DNA of 32,934 nt from Lacticaseibacillus manihotivorans DSM 13343 = JCM 12514 (GTDB lineage Bacteria; Bacillota; Bacilli; Lactobacillales; Lactobacillaceae), in contig NZ_AZEU01000009.1 of assembly GCF_001435035.1 (NCBI RefSeq), positions 1 to 32,934 of the forward strand. Direction: 5' to 3'. Below are positions 1 to 8,761 of the stretch, in pieces. The translations under genes and the position numbers were made by a program. Within the stretch, counting starts at the first letter, position 1. Every line of letters starts with the position of its first letter. The notes beneath the pieces were generated by a model. It saw nothing but the letters and a program-made list of their open reading frames with translations, had not been told where the DNA came from and did not search any database.

Positions 1-152
1 GATGTGCCTTGACCCGATTTTGGCGTTATGAACGTGTGGTTATCTCCTGCTTACCGCTAAGCCACCTCTTCCTCCTAGTATACGCTTAGAATGATAACGC
101 CTTCAGAAACAATTATCAAGTATTTTTTGTAACTGGATGCTAAAATTTTCGC

Positions 153-185
153 AAAAAAATCGCCATCACCTTTTGGGCAACGACG
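153..185 (-). terminator. Rho-independent terminator after iscS
   Basis: Read on the minus strand, a 10-bp stem with several G-U pairs (185-176 with 170-161, loop CAAAA) is followed directly by ATTTTTTT. It sits 13 bases past the iscS stop codon, so the nudF-to-iscS unit probably ends here and iscS is not cotranscribed with whatever lies left of the window. Confidence 0.75.
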
Positions 186-197
186 AATTGGTTCGAT

Positions 198-1358
198 TTA
201 CTTTTTTGCCCGTGCATGCAACCGGTTGGCGATTTTGATCAAGGCAACGCCGAATGCTTGCACTTCTTCAGCCGTGGTATAAGTCCCGAAGCTGACGCGG
301 ATGGATTCGCCGATACGTGGCGAGTCTTTGCCAAACATCGCGATCAACACATGCGACGGCTCCAAACTCCCAGCTGTACATGCAGACCCACCGGAAATCG
401 CAAACCCAGCTAAATCCAAGTTAGTTTGCAAGGCGTAAGTGGACAAGCCTTTGAGCCACATGTTCAACACATGGTTGGGATTGTCAGGCTTCAAGCTGCC
501 ATTCAATGCATAATCGATACCAGCGTCATCTAATTGCTTCAACAATTGTTGCTTGAAGCCGTAGAAATCAGCTTGGTGCTTGGCTTTGACTTCAGGGGTC
601 AATAAGGACACCGCTTTGGCCATGCCCACGATGCCTGCGATATTTTCAGTCCCAGCACGGCGCTTTTTTTCTTGTTCGCCACCGTTCATGAATGGCAACA
701 ATTTATAACCTGGGCGGCGGTATAAGAAGCCAACGCCTTTTGGCCCATTGATTTTGTGCGCAGACGTGGACAGGAAATCAACATGCAACGCGTCAACATC
801 GATGTAATAAAAGCCATAAGTTTGGGTCGCATCGGTATGAAACAGCGCTTGATGATCGACTAAGCGTTCACCGATTGCCTTAATTGGCAGACGTGAGCCC
901 ACTTCATTGTTCCCCATCATCACGGAAACTAAAATCGTGTCATCATCTAAGGCAGCATCAAAATCTGCCAGCTCTAACTCACCAGTTTCAGACACTGGCA
1001 AGTAAGTCACATTGAAGCCTTCGCGTTCCAATGCCTTCATCGATTCTAAAACGCTGGGATGTTCGATGGCCGTGGTGATGATGTGTTTGCCTTTTGACGC
1101 CATCGCATGCGCCACGGTTTTAATGGCAGTGTTGTTGGCTTCAGTCGCGCCACTGGTGAAAATAATATCATCAGGTTTGGCATTGATGGATTGGGCAATG
1201 GTTTTACGCGCGGCATCCAGTTCAGTATGCGCAGTGCGACCAAACCAGTGGCTGGAGCTGGCATTGCCGAAATCATTTTGCATTTGGTTAGTCATGGCCT
1301 CAACCACAGCTGGTGCCATTGGCGTGGTCGCCGCGTTATCAAGATAAATATGTTGCAT
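198..1358 (-). CDS. iscS: Cysteine desulfurase, IscS/NifS type
   Basis: A PLP enzyme that takes sulfur from L-cysteine as a persulfide for tRNA thiolation, Fe-S clusters or other sulfur acceptors. The 386 residues have the class V aminotransferase layout: N-terminal LDNAATTP, the PLP lysine Lys202 in SAHKINGPKG, and the catalytic cysteine Cys327 in SGGSACTAGS near the C-terminus. The start codon lies 2 bases after the mtnN stop, with AAAGGAAG as ribosome binding site inside the end of mtnN, so the two are translationally close. In many lactobacilli this desulfurase partners the tRNA thiolase MnmA, but no mnmA is visible here and a terminator follows, so the sulfur acceptor is not shown by the window. 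The choice of iscS over nifS as symbol is conventional. Confidence 0.93.
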   Translation of the reverse strand: MQHIYLDNAATTPMAPAVVEAMTNQMQNDFGNASSSHWFGRTAHTELDAARKTIAQSINAKPDDIIFTSGATEANNTAIKTVAHAMASKGKHIITTAIEHPSVLESMKALEREGFNVTYLPVSETGELELADFDAALDDDTILVSVMMGNNEVGSRLPIKAIGERLVDHQALFHTDATQTYGFYYIDVDALHVDFLSTSAHKINGPKGVGFLYRRPGYKLLPFMNGGEQEKKRRAGTENIAGIVGMAKAVSLLTPEVKAKHQADFYGFKQQLLKQLDDAGIDYALNGSLKPDNPNHVLNMWLKGLSTYALQTNLDLAGFAISGGSACTAGSLEPSHVLIAMFGKDSPRIGESIRVSFGTYTTAEEVQAFGVALIKIANRLHARAKK

Positions 1359-1360
1359 GA

Positions 1361-2059
1361 TCAGGCTTCCTTTAATTGGTGAATGTAAGCAAGTAACATT
1401 TGGGCGGAACGTTTGCCGGCATCGACAATAAATTCATCGAAGCTTTGGCCAGCATTCCCATCCGCAGTGTCGCTCATCGCACGGATGACCACGAATGGCG
1501 TGTTGAATTGCGTGGCCACTTGGCCGATCGCAGCGCCTTCCATTTCAGCGGCAAGCGCCTCTGGATAAATCCCTAAAATGCGCTTTTTGGCCTCATCTGA
1601 CGCGATGAATTGATCACCAGATACGATCAAGCCGGTTTTGGTGTTCAAGCCAACCGATTCAGCGGCACGGGCAATGTCGGCGACGACTTGTGCATCTGCC
1701 GTGAACTTTTGGGGTTGTTGTGGGAGTTGACCCATTTCATAGCCAAAAGCAGTGGCGTCGGCATCATGATAGGCAACTGCACTGGATAACACCACATCGC
1801 CGACTTGTAAGCCTTGACCGATCCCGCCAGCAGAGCCGGTATTAATCACAACATCTGGGGCGAATTTTTCTAACATGATCGCAGTGGTCATGCCCATTTG
1901 CACTTTGCCGATCCCAGATTCGACTAATACCACCGAAACCCCTTCGATGGTGCCTTTGAAATAATGTTGGTTGGCCACAGAAATTTCTGTTTCATCATCT
2001 AGTTTTGCCAATAATGCCCGCAGTTCTTCTTCCATTGCGCAAATCACGCCGATTGTCAT
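1361..2059 (-). CDS. mtnN: 5'-methylthioadenosine/S-adenosylhomocysteine nucleosidase
   Basis: Hydrolyses methylthioadenosine and S-adenosylhomocysteine to adenine plus the thio-sugar, clearing SAM by-products and feeding methyl-cycle and autoinducer-2 chemistry. The 232 residues match the usual family length. With the start at 2059 the known MTAN active-site positions fall exactly in place: Glu12 in MEEELRALL, Glu174 in AAEMEGAA and Asp197 in MSDTADG. The reading frame runs further upstream, but this ATG is preceded by GAGGA at proper spacing and begins with the conserved MTIGVICAMEEE, so the extra N-terminal residues are not used. It lies between the 90-residue membrane protein and iscS in one minus-strand operon, 2 bases before iscS. 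Confidence 0.95.
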   Translation of the reverse strand: MTIGVICAMEEELRALLAKLDDETEISVANQHYFKGTIEGVSVVLVESGIGKVQMGMTTAIMLEKFAPDVVINTGSAGGIGQGLQVGDVVLSSAVAYHDADATAFGYEMGQLPQQPQKFTADAQVVADIARAAESVGLNTKTGLIVSGDQFIASDEAKKRILGIYPEALAAEMEGAAIGQVATQFNTPFVVIRAMSDTADGNAGQSFDEFIVDAGKRSAQMLLAYIHQLKEA

Positions 2060-2122
2060 GTGTTGTCCTCTTTTCAAAAAAATGTCTGAGTCTAGTATAC
2101 GCTTTATTAAAGTAAGTCGCAA

Positions 2123-2395
2123 TTAGACAAACGCTAAAACCAAAAAGACAATGATCAACAACACGATGACGATACCGATCGCCCAGTTAAGTTTCTTCTT
2201 TAACCCAGTGACACGCTTATAAGTGATGTCATCAAATTGCCCATTAGGTTGCATTTTACCGTGCCTTTTTTGACGTTGCTCACGGGCGTATTCGCGCTCG
2301 ACTTGCACGCGCTTTTTATCCCGTTCAGAGGCTTGGCTTTGCGAATGTTTTTGTGCTTCGCGGTAGGCTTTGCGGGTTTTTGGTTCTTCGTCCAT
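2123..2395 (-). CDS. Small single-pass membrane protein, unknown function
   Basis: A 90-residue protein with a very hydrophilic, Lys/Arg/Gln/Glu-rich first two thirds (probably helical, with repeated AREQRQKR-like stretches) and one C-terminal hydrophobic segment, about residues 70-90, giving a tail-anchored appearance with the charged part in the cytoplasm. It starts 4 bases before the end of... that is, its ATG follows the nudF stop by 4 bases, with AGGAT as ribosome binding site, and mtnN follows about 60 bases later. Similar small proteins are found at this place between nudF and mtnN in lactobacilli as far as I recall, but no function is known to me. Codon use resembles its neighbours, and the operon position supports it being a real gene. 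Confidence 0.8.
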   Translation of the reverse strand: MDEEPKTRKAYREAQKHSQSQASERDKKRVQVEREYAREQRQKRHGKMQPNGQFDDITYKRVTGLKKKLNWAIGIVIVLLIIVFLVLAFV

Positions 2396-2399
2396 GTCG

Positions 2400-2933
2400 T
2401 TATCCTTTCCTATTGGCCCATAAGGCTAGGCCTAAAACGGTTTTGGCATCGCAGATCACGCCTTGCGCTTGCAATAATTGTGCTTCTTTAAGGGTCAGCC
2501 ATTGCGCATCCACAAACTCGCCAGCATCTTGCGGGCGTTTGTCAGCCACAGACGTTAAATCTTCAGCCAAAAACAAATGACACAACGCATCAGAAAATCC
2601 AGCAGCTTGATAAAACTGCGTCAAAGGCGTCAAGCGCCCCGCTTGCAAACCCGCCTCTTCATTTAATTCGCGCGCAGCCGTATCGCGAGGATCTTCCCCC
2701 ACTTCAATGCGACCCGCCAGCAATTCCACGGTCACTTGCTTTAACGGTGCCCGCCATTGACTGACAAACAAAGCGCGGTCACCATCAAGGGCTAATATCC
2801 CAGCTGAGCCGGTGGTATGCACGACCTCACGCAAGGCTTTTTGTCCATCAGCTAAGCGCACTGTTTGCTTGCCTAAGGTCACAACTTTGCCTTTAAATAA
2901 AGTTTCTTCTGATAGTAAGGTTTCTGGGGTCAT
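2400..2933 (-). CDS. nudF: ADP-ribose pyrophosphatase, Nudix hydrolase
   Basis: Splits ADP-ribose (and likely other nucleoside diphosphate sugars) into AMP and a sugar phosphate. The 177 residues contain a complete Nudix box, GX5EX7REUXEEXGU, at residues 74-96: Gly74, Glu80, Arg88-Glu89 and Glu92-Glu93 before AGL. The upstream segment FVSQWRAPLKQVTVELLAG is typical of the ADP-ribose branch. It is the first gene of the nudF - small membrane protein - mtnN - iscS operon, with a strong ribosome binding site GAGGAGGGC and a good promoter just upstream. Substrate within the Nudix superfamily is inferred from family resemblance. Confidence 0.88.
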   Translation of the reverse strand: MTPETLLSEETLFKGKVVTLGKQTVRLADGQKALREVVHTTGSAGILALDGDRALFVSQWRAPLKQVTVELLAGRIEVGEDPRDTAARELNEEAGLQAGRLTPLTQFYQAAGFSDALCHLFLAEDLTSVADKRPQDAGEFVDAQWLTLKEAQLLQAQGVICDAKTVLGLALWANRKG

Positions 2934-2966
2934 GTTTAGCCCTCCTCAAATGCATCTACTGTATCA

Positions 2967-2995
2967 ACTATACCGTTGTACTACCATCCAGCCAA
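2967..2995 (-). promoter_or_regulatory. Promoter of the nudF-mtnN-iscS operon
   Basis: On the minus strand TTGGCT (2995-2990) and TATAGT (2972-2967) are separated by exactly 17 bases and lie about 35 bases upstream of the nudF start. It is a near-consensus sigma-A promoter, back to back with the promoter of the plus-strand xpaC-telA pair. Confidence 0.6.
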
Positions 2996-3038
2996 GGACT
3001 TAAAGAAAACTTGCTTAAACTCCACCCGAAGTCTGATA

Positions 3039-3063
3039 TTGAAGGCGCGGTTATATGCTAAAA
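3039..3063 (+). promoter_or_regulatory. Extended -10 promoter of xpaC-telA
   Basis: TGCTAAAAT at 3055-3063 is an extended -10 element (TG, one base, TAAAAT). A TTGAAG at 3039-3044 is closer than the usual -35 spacing (13 bases), so the extended -10 is probably what matters. The ribosome binding site follows about 20 bases downstream. Confidence 0.45.
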
Positions 3064-3094
3064 TGAGGGCATAACGAGTTAGGAAGTGAACCAG

Positions 3095-3805
3095 GTGAAA
3101 AAAACGCAAAAACGCATTCGCACTTGGCGGGTGTTGGTTTGGATCGCAGGCGGCGCCGCGCTTGGCTTATTAAGTGGCCACATCGGCATGGCGATTTTTG
3201 TCGGCGCCGTGTTTGGCGTTGCCCGCTTGATCGGCGAGCTTTCCCGCCCGCGTCCCATTGTCCCCAATGCCACCAAGCCTTTAAGTGCCAGCATGGCCGC
3301 CCATTATCAAGAATCCGGTTTAGACGACAGTGAAGTCAAAGTCTTCCGTGAAACCATGGATACCGTATCTGATCAAGTGCAAGAATTTGAAACCATCATC
3401 GCGCGCGTGCCAAAGCTCAAAAGCATCGCCATCAACACCGATATCGTTGACGTGTTGCACGCCTATTTTAAAGCGATCGTGAACAACCCGATGGCCATGG
3501 GCGCCGCCGGGCATTTCATTTATGAACAGCTCCCCAACTTGGTGCGCATCGCGGAAAAATACGAAGCCATCAGCCATCACGAAGTCAAAACCGACGATAC
3601 TTATGCGGTATTGACCCAAGCGGCGAACACCACGGCAGATCTTGCCAATGCCATTCGCGATGACTATGCGCATTTTGTCGAAACTGACATCGATGCCCTA
3701 GAAGCGGACATCAACTTAGCCAAAAAACAAATTCCGGAATCCACGCAAAACATCAACACCCGCGTTGATCTCTCCGGTCAAAAATTGAAGGAGCATGCAG
3801 AATGA
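3095..3805 (+). CDS. XpaC-like membrane protein (5-bromo-4-chloroindolyl phosphate hydrolysis family)
   Basis: About 236 residues, with one or two hydrophobic segments near the N-terminus (around [19 protein letters not shown] and the following [15 protein letters not shown]) and then a long hydrophilic, helical cytoplasmic part. The overlap with telA (ATGA) and the overall layout match the XpaC-TelA pair known from Bacillus (xpaC-yaaN). The family name comes from an old phenotype, and its real role, perhaps envelope stress or toxic-anion tolerance together with TelA, is not established. I chose the GTG at 3095 because AGGA at 3081-3084 is 10 bases upstream. An in-frame GTG at 3086 would place that motif only 1-2 bases away. 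Assignment rests on context and general resemblance rather than a catalytic motif. Confidence 0.78.
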   Translation: MKKTQKRIRTWRVLVWIAGGAALGLLSGHIGMAIFVGAVFGVARLIGELSRPRPIVPNATKPLSASMAAHYQESGLDDSEVKVFRETMDTVSDQVQEFETIIARVPKLKSIAINTDIVDVLHAYFKAIVNNPMAMGAAGHFIYEQLPNLVRIAEKYEAISHHEVKTDDTYAVLTQAANTTADLANAIRDDYAHFVETDIDALEADINLAKKQIPESTQNINTRVDLSGQKLKEHAE

Positions 3806-4959
3806 CAGAAGAACAACAAACCGACACGAATTTGGTCAATGACTTACTGGCTAACCCTTTCGGTGCAACGGAAGCCCCAGTCGCCAAACCCGTTGACCAA
3901 CCCGCCGCCACCCCTCAAGGCTTGACCCCAGAACAAGAAGCCCAAGCCAAGCAACTCGCCGATCAAATCGACGTGAAGTCTACAGATGCCGTGATGAGTT
4001 ATGGCGCCAGTGCCCAAAAGCAACTCGGTCAATTCTCGCAAACCATGCTCAATAAAGTGCAGTCTCAAGACACTGGGGCCGTGGGCGATGCCTTGACCAG
4101 CTTGATGGCGCGGTTGAATGAAGCCAACCCGGATGAACTGCGCGCTGAAGACAACAATGTGTTTAAGAAGTTGTTCGGCAAAGTGCGCCGCTCAATTTTT
4201 GAAATCACCGCCAAATATCAAAAAATTGGCGCCCAAATCGATTCCATCGCTTCACGCTTGGAAAAAGAACAACAAGGCTTGCTCACCGACAACAAAATGC
4301 TCGATGAGCTATACGGCCAAAACAAAGCTTACTTTGACGCGTTGAACATTTACATCGCCGCGGCCAAAATGAAGCTCCAAGAACTTGACGCCAAAACCAT
4401 TCCTGAAGCGATGGCCAAAGCGCAAGCCTCAGGCGACCAAATGCAAGTGCAAGAAGTCAACGACCTCAAGCAATTCCAAACTCGCCTGGAAAAGCGCGCT
4501 TATGATTTGGAACTCGCCCGGCAGATCACCTTGCAACAAGCCCCGCAGATCCGCTTGATCCAAAACACCAACCAAGCCTTAGCCGAAAAAATCCAAGCCT
4601 CGATCAACACCGCCATTCCATTATGGAAGAACCAAGTGGCAATCGCATTGACCTTGTTGCGGCAAAAAGATGCCGTCACTGCCCAACGCCAAGTCTCTGA
4701 AACCACCAACGATTTGTTGAAGAAGAACGCAGCGATGCTCAAGACTTCTGCCATTGAAACTGCCAAGGAAAACGAGCGTGGCGTGGTGGATATCGAAACC
4801 CTCACCCAAACGCAAAACGACTTGGTGGAAACCTTACAACAAACCTTGCAGATCCAACAAGAAGGTCGCAGCAAGCGTCAAGCTGCCGAACAAGAATTGT
4901 CCAACATGGAAACCGAACTCAAAAATCACCTGTTGGATTACACCAAAGGCAATATGTAA
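3802..4959 (+). CDS. telA: TelA/YaaN family toxic anion resistance protein
   Basis: A 385-residue soluble, strongly helical and Gln/Lys/Glu-rich protein, with long heptad-like stretches (for example EIARKYQ-like and [21 protein letters not shown] regions) consistent with the coiled-coil TelA fold (PF05816). Members were linked to tellurite and other stress tolerance, and their molecular activity is unknown. Its ATG overlaps the TGA of the XpaC-like gene (ATGA), with AAGGAG upstream, so the two are translationally coupled and probably act together. The N-terminal 50 residues are low-complexity and Ala/Pro/Gln-rich. A strong bidirectional terminator follows. Confidence 0.88.
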   Translation: MTEEQQTDTNLVNDLLANPFGATEAPVAKPVDQPAATPQGLTPEQEAQAKQLADQIDVKSTDAVMSYGASAQKQLGQFSQTMLNKVQSQDTGAVGDALTSLMARLNEANPDELRAEDNNVFKKLFGKVRRSIFEITAKYQKIGAQIDSIASRLEKEQQGLLTDNKMLDELYGQNKAYFDALNIYIAAAKMKLQELDAKTIPEAMAKAQASGDQMQVQEVNDLKQFQTRLEKRAYDLELARQITLQQAPQIRLIQNTNQALAEKIQASINTAIPLWKNQVAIALTLLRQKDAVTAQRQVSETTNDLLKKNAAMLKTSAIETAKENERGVVDIETLTQTQNDLVETLQQTLQIQQEGRSKRQAAEQELSNMETELKNHLLDYTKGNM

Positions 4960-5030
4960 CTTGCGTTTTTTTATGTCAGCATTTGATACGATCAGCCTAC
5001 GTTTATGGGTGATTGCCTACGTTAAGCACC

Positions 5031-5066
5031 AAAAAACCGTGACCTCAAATCAGGTCACGGTTTTAG
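5031..5066. terminator. Bidirectional terminator between telA and the WYL regulator gene
   Basis: A perfect stem of about 12-13 bp (AAAACCGTGACCT with its complement, loop CAAATC), with T-rich sequence on the plus side and a run of A (T on the minus strand) on the other. It can end both the telA transcript and the converging WYL-regulator transcript. The stop codon of the WYL gene (5063-5065) lies inside the stem. Confidence 0.85.
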
Positions 5067-6058
5067 TTTGTGATGTCGTCTTCTTCATAACGCGCCAACG
5101 CTAATTTCAAATGCGCTTTCACATCTGCCACCACGTTTTGCGGCGCGATCACTTTTAAAATCGGGCTTTGCGTGATCAACCACATGCGAATGCCCGTGGA
5201 ATACTCCACATCCATTTCCACCACCGCCACGCGAAACGGCCAAGGATTATGTTTTCCTGGCAAGTATCGCAGCACGTGGGCAGTGGGAAAACGATCATAC
5301 ACATATTCTAACAACCCATAATATTCAAATTGAATCTTGATGGTTTTGCCGCGATAGCCATATGCCTGCAACCGGCGACGAGCGCCGACTTTAGGATCGG
5401 GTTGCGCTGAGTCAGTCTGCGTCAAGGCCTGAAAGTCTGAGATCCAATCCAATTGCAGATCTCGAATCTCGCGACTCGCTTCAACGTGCACACTTAAATG
5501 AAAATATTGACCGTTAAAACTGATCGCCAGTGGCACCACCAGCAGTGTTTCTGGCGCTTGCCATTCGCTGGCTTCGCGATCGACATAAGTTAACGCAATG
5601 TGGCGCTTTTGTTCGATGGCTTTTTGCAATTGCCAAATCAACCGAGCCCGATTTTGCGCCGTCACGATCGGTTCATAATTCGCCACTTCTTCTGCGATCG
5701 ATTGTTGTAATGATGGTAAAGCCGAGTTTTTCGTCAGTTGCTGCAAGGCATTTAAAGCCGTTTGTAACTCAACAGCTGTCAGCGTGCGCGACTGCAGGAT
5801 CATTTTCTCAAGCATCAACACCACGCCAGGCTGCACTTGCGCATTGAGATCGATGTGATAGCCGACCGGCCGCGTCGGGATCCGCCGCAACAACAGCTGC
5901 CCATGCACGCTTAAAGCCTGCAATTGATCAAGATCGCGTTGCGCGGTACGTACCGTGACGCCAAACTGGGTCGCAAGCGACTGCGCCGTGACCGTGTCCC
6001 CAGAAAAAAGCAGGTTGAGGATCGCTAATAAACGTGATTGCGCCTGAATATTTGCCAT
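5063..6058 (-). CDS. WYL-domain transcriptional regulator with N-terminal HTH
   Basis: A 331-residue DNA-binding regulator. Residues 1-60 form a DeoR-type winged helix-turn-helix (SRLLAILNLLFSGDTVTAQ, then LATQFGVTVRTAQRDLDQL). The middle (about 145-215) is a WYL domain, with the name-giving motif here read as GQYFHLSV. The last about 85 residues resemble the WCX dimerisation extension. Such proteins sense ligands, including nucleic acid in some cases, and often control DNA-damage or phage-defence genes. It lies 36 bases downstream of a possible DNA-repair-fold protein on the same strand, so the pair is probably one transcript and may be autoregulated. Start chosen by AAGGAG 9 bases upstream. 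Confidence 0.9.
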   Translation of the reverse strand: MANIQAQSRLLAILNLLFSGDTVTAQSLATQFGVTVRTAQRDLDQLQALSVHGQLLLRRIPTRPVGYHIDLNAQVQPGVVLMLEKMILQSRTLTAVELQTALNALQQLTKNSALPSLQQSIAEEVANYEPIVTAQNRARLIWQLQKAIEQKRHIALTYVDREASEWQAPETLLVVPLAISFNGQYFHLSVHVEASREIRDLQLDWISDFQALTQTDSAQPDPKVGARRRLQAYGYRGKTIKIQFEYYGLLEYVYDRFPTAHVLRYLPGKHNPWPFRVAVVEMDVEYSTGIRMWLITQSPILKVIAPQNVVADVKAHLKLALARYEEDDITN

Positions 6059-6094
6059 AATGAATGCTCCTTAGAAACTCAGTATAGCGCATTT

Positions 6095-7093
6095 TTATTC
6101 GGCTTGGGTGAAGATATTATCCAGTGTCGTGACAAAATCTGCTTTGCCACGCTCAAAGTATTCGCGCTTCACTCGGGCCAGTTCCGCCACGGAAGCTGCC
6201 GAAATCACATTTTTGCGGGTAAGGTGCGCACTGCCACTGGAATAATAATACAAACGAGCATCAAATAACTGCAGAAGCTCGGCTTTGTCTTCATAATCTG
6301 AACGAGTAATGGCCGTATGGACAGCACGTTGCCAGTTGGTATCTTGGCGCGCAATAAAAATCGGCTGTTGCTCGGTTGGCCACTTGCTGACCCGGCGCAA
6401 ATAAGCAGCTAGCCATGCCAACATCAACTTCTGCGACGCCAACCAATGCTCTGGATACCCAGTGCCAAAATAGCGAAACGGTGATGATAGGAATTTTGCT
6501 GAACGATATGGAAACCATGACAACCGCACGATTTCTCGAATGCCAAATTGACGCGCATTGCCGACGTCTTCTGCACTGACTAAAGCGTCCGCCCCATCAA
6601 TATAATTATCATGCACCCAAGCCCCTTTGGTCGTCAGCTGATCGGGCAAAAAGTTCCCAGGAATCGGCCAAGTGCCGCTGATGTTTTTTAAGTTCATGAC
6701 TTGATGGTCAAACGCAGCGGCTTCTGGCAACTTCAAGACGCCGCGATCGCTTTGCGGATTGCTGGCTAAAATCACCAAGCGCGGATTTTTCAGTGTACCT
6801 TGAAACGGCAGTGGGACTTGGGGTTGCCGCACCCCGTTGATTTTTGGCGCGATCAGATCCAACACCGCGGCTTCATCATCTTGATGCAAAATAAACGAGC
6901 GCATGCCAGAATGCCAATCTTCCATGGTCACACTGGCGCGCATGAGCCCATCAAACGTCGATTGGGTCTCGGCATCGCTGAGGATTTGGCGATAACGTTC
7001 TGATGGTGTCTGACCAAACCCCCACTCCCGCCAGAATTGATGGATCGCTTGCATGGCGTGAAATGATGACACGACTGGGATCAAATCTTTCAT
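6095..7093 (-). CDS. Uncharacterised protein, possible uracil-DNA-glycosylase fold
   Basis: A 332-residue soluble protein that I do not firmly recognise. Two segments recall the uracil-DNA glycosylase superfamily: LVILASNPQSD (about 107-117), in the place of the GLNPG-type motif that holds a catalytic Asp/Asn, and IVRLSWFPYRSAKF (about 185-198), in the place of the NLFPYHS-type motif. A later hydrophobic strand PIFIARQD could be a third core strand. No signal peptide or membrane segment is seen. It is the first gene of a pair with the WYL regulator. The fold is an inference from short motif resemblance only. Glycosylase activity should not be assumed, and a structural or nucleotide-binding role is equally open. 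The ribosome binding site AGGAGG is 14 bases from this ATG, somewhat far. Confidence 0.6.
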   Translation of the reverse strand: MKDLIPVVSSFHAMQAIHQFWREWGFGQTPSERYRQILSDAETQSTFDGLMRASVTMEDWHSGMRSFILHQDDEAAVLDLIAPKINGVRQPQVPLPFQGTLKNPRLVILASNPQSDRGVLKLPEAAAFDHQVMNLKNISGTWPIPGNFLPDQLTTKGAWVHDNYIDGADALVSAEDVGNARQFGIREIVRLSWFPYRSAKFLSSPFRYFGTGYPEHWLASQKLMLAWLAAYLRRVSKWPTEQQPIFIARQDTNWQRAVHTAITRSDYEDKAELLQLFDARLYYYSSGSAHLTRKNVISAASVAELARVKREYFERGKADFVTTLDNIFTQAE

Positions 7094-7145
7094 AATTGTC
7101 CGAACTCCCTCCTGCCAAAAGACAGGTTGATAATATTACATTTTG

Positions 7146-7173
7146 TATATATTATGCAGGAAAAATTGGTAAA
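7146..7173 (-). promoter_or_regulatory. Candidate promoter for the UDG-like/WYL pair
   Basis: On the minus strand TTTACC (7173-7168) and TATATA (7151-7146) are 16 bases apart in an AT-rich gap about 55 bases upstream of the 7093 start. Between it and the start codon the spaced inverted repeat CCTG...CAGG (around 7110-7125) could be an operator. Neither is proven. Confidence 0.35.
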
Positions 7174-7267
7174 CCCAACATTCATTTTAACCAAATGCGA
7201 ACCACGACGCGGGTTGTCGTGAGTCTCACCGATTGCGACATATGCTGTCGTGTTGTCTATTGCGTGT

Positions 7268-7300
7268 AAAAAAAGCAAACCACCTTTAGGCAGTTTGCTT
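7268..7300 (-). terminator. Terminator overlapping the end of the MFS exporter gene
   Basis: On the minus strand AAGCAAACTGCC, loop TAAA, then GGTGGTTTGCTT and a run of T form a 12-bp hairpin. The loop contains the exporter's TAA stop, so the last four codons are part of the terminator stem. Confidence 0.85.
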
Positions 7301-8719
7301 GCGATTTTGCCACATGCGATACGCTGTCAGGATAAAGGCGATCACACATAAAATAATGGCCACGACAAACGCCACGCGCATGCCGCTGATGAATAATTGG
7401 TTATGACCCGTCGGATAAGTCGACATATGGTGTCCAGCAGTATGACTCATCGCCGCAAACAACGTGGTCGTCGCCGCAGAGATCCCGACGACCATCCCGA
7501 GATTACGTGCCAGCGCATTCAACCCACCAGCGATGCCTAAGTCTTTAGGCGCCACAGCAGACATGATGATGGTGTTGTTCGGCGATTGAAAAACCCCATT
7601 GCCAAACCCATTGACTGCGATGATCACAATGATCACCCATAACGGGCTGGCTAAATGCCACATCGCATACCCCACTTGCGCGATCAAAATGGCTCCTAAG
7701 CCCACCAAGGTCAAGAAATATGGGCCGATTTTATCAGACAAAGAGCCTGACAACGGCGCAATGATCACTTGCACGATCGGGAAAACCATCATTAAATAGC
7801 CAGCATGCGTTGCCGAAAACCCGCGAGCATTTTCCAAATAAAATGGCGTGATCACGTTGGAGAAGAAGTTGGTGACAAAAATCAAGAACCCAGTCAACAG
7901 GGACACCGTAAATTCATGATTGGCAAATAACTTAAACGATACCAAAGGCGTTTGGCGGTGGTGTTCGATGGCGACAAATAAGCCGAATGCCAACACTGCA
8001 AAGATAAACAAGCCGATGATCCAAGGCTTGCCAAATCCAACTTCTTGCCCCAATGACACTGCCAAGAAAAACGGGACGATGGCCAACACATAACTGCCAA
8101 AGCCGCCCCAGTCGATCGGTTGATGACTGGTTTGCAAGTCTTTAGGTAAGACAAAATGCCCAACGATCATCGTGATGATCCCGATCGGAATATTGATCCA
8201 GAAAATATAGCCCCAAGGCAAGGCCCCTAAAATCAACCCACCGATCCCAGGCCCTGCAATCGAGCCCACCGCCACAAACGAGCCGATCAACCCCAACGCT
8301 TTGCCGCGTTCATTTTGCGGAAAAACTTCGATGATAATGCCGTTATTATTGGCCATGGTCATCGAAGCGCCTAACGCTTGCATCACCCGCGCAAATAATA
8401 GCAAATAGAAACTATGATTAAAGCCAGCTAACAAACTGCCGATGGTAAACAATACCGTGCCTAAGCGAAAGACTCGGATTTTGCCAAGGGAATCGCCGAG
8501 TTTGCCCATCAACAACAGCGCACAGATCACGATCAAATAAATCGACACGACCCATTCGGCTTGATTCATTGGCACGTGTAAGTCTTTGGACATCACCGGC
8601 AAGGCAATGTTGACGATCGAGGCATCAAGAGTGGACATAATGGTGAACATCCCCACCGCGATAATGATCCACCAGCGATTTTTTTGGACTTTAGGGTCTT
8701 TAACGTAACTTTGCACCAC
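7286..8719 (-). CDS. MFS multidrug exporter, DHA2 (EmrB/QacA) family
   Basis: A 477-residue integral membrane protein with about 14 hydrophobic segments, the DHA2 layout of proton-driven drug exporters. The first loop carries the motif A-like GKLGDSLGKIRVF. The fifth-helix antiporter motif C appears as GSIAGPGIGGLILG, and TLDASIVNIALP in helix 1 is typical of the EmrB/QacA branch. The substrate cannot be told. It is a single-gene unit with its own terminator. Starts GTG at 8719 and GTG at 8716 adjoin, and GGAGG lies 5 or 8 bases upstream, so the true first codon may be either. No regulator gene lies next to it. Confidence 0.9.
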   Translation of the reverse strand: MVQSYVKDPKVQKNRWWIIIAVGMFTIMSTLDASIVNIALPVMSKDLHVPMNQAEWVVSIYLIVICALLLMGKLGDSLGKIRVFRLGTVLFTIGSLLAGFNHSFYLLLFARVMQALGASMTMANNNGIIIEVFPQNERGKALGLIGSFVAVGSIAGPGIGGLILGALPWGYIFWINIPIGIITMIVGHFVLPKDLQTSHQPIDWGGFGSYVLAIVPFFLAVSLGQEVGFGKPWIIGLFIFAVLAFGLFVAIEHHRQTPLVSFKLFANHEFTVSLLTGFLIFVTNFFSNVITPFYLENARGFSATHAGYLMMVFPIVQVIIAPLSGSLSDKIGPYFLTLVGLGAILIAQVGYAMWHLASPLWVIIVIIAVNGFGNGVFQSPNNTIIMSAVAPKDLGIAGGLNALARNLGMVVGISAATTTLFAAMSHTAGHHMSTYPTGHNQLFISGMRVAFVVAIILCVIAFILTAYRMWQNRKQTA

Positions 8720-8761
8720 ATCGGCCTCCAGTTTTCAGAAAGTACTTTTAGTATACGCCCA

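Noticed and set aside
1-89. Minus-strand GGAGGAAGAGG followed by a small GCTTA/TAAGC hairpin and a CAT-containing loop, looking like a gene start or a decayed tRNA. CCTGC and CGCTAAG also recall the structured repeat.
   Set aside because: No start codon at proper distance gives an open frame, the tRNA arms and T-loop do not form, and the similarity to the repeat is limited to a few short words. The window edge cuts the context.
7094-7278. 62-residue minus-strand reading frame between the exporter and the UDG-like gene
   Set aside because: No ribosome binding site, unusual composition, and it overlaps the presumed promoter and terminator.
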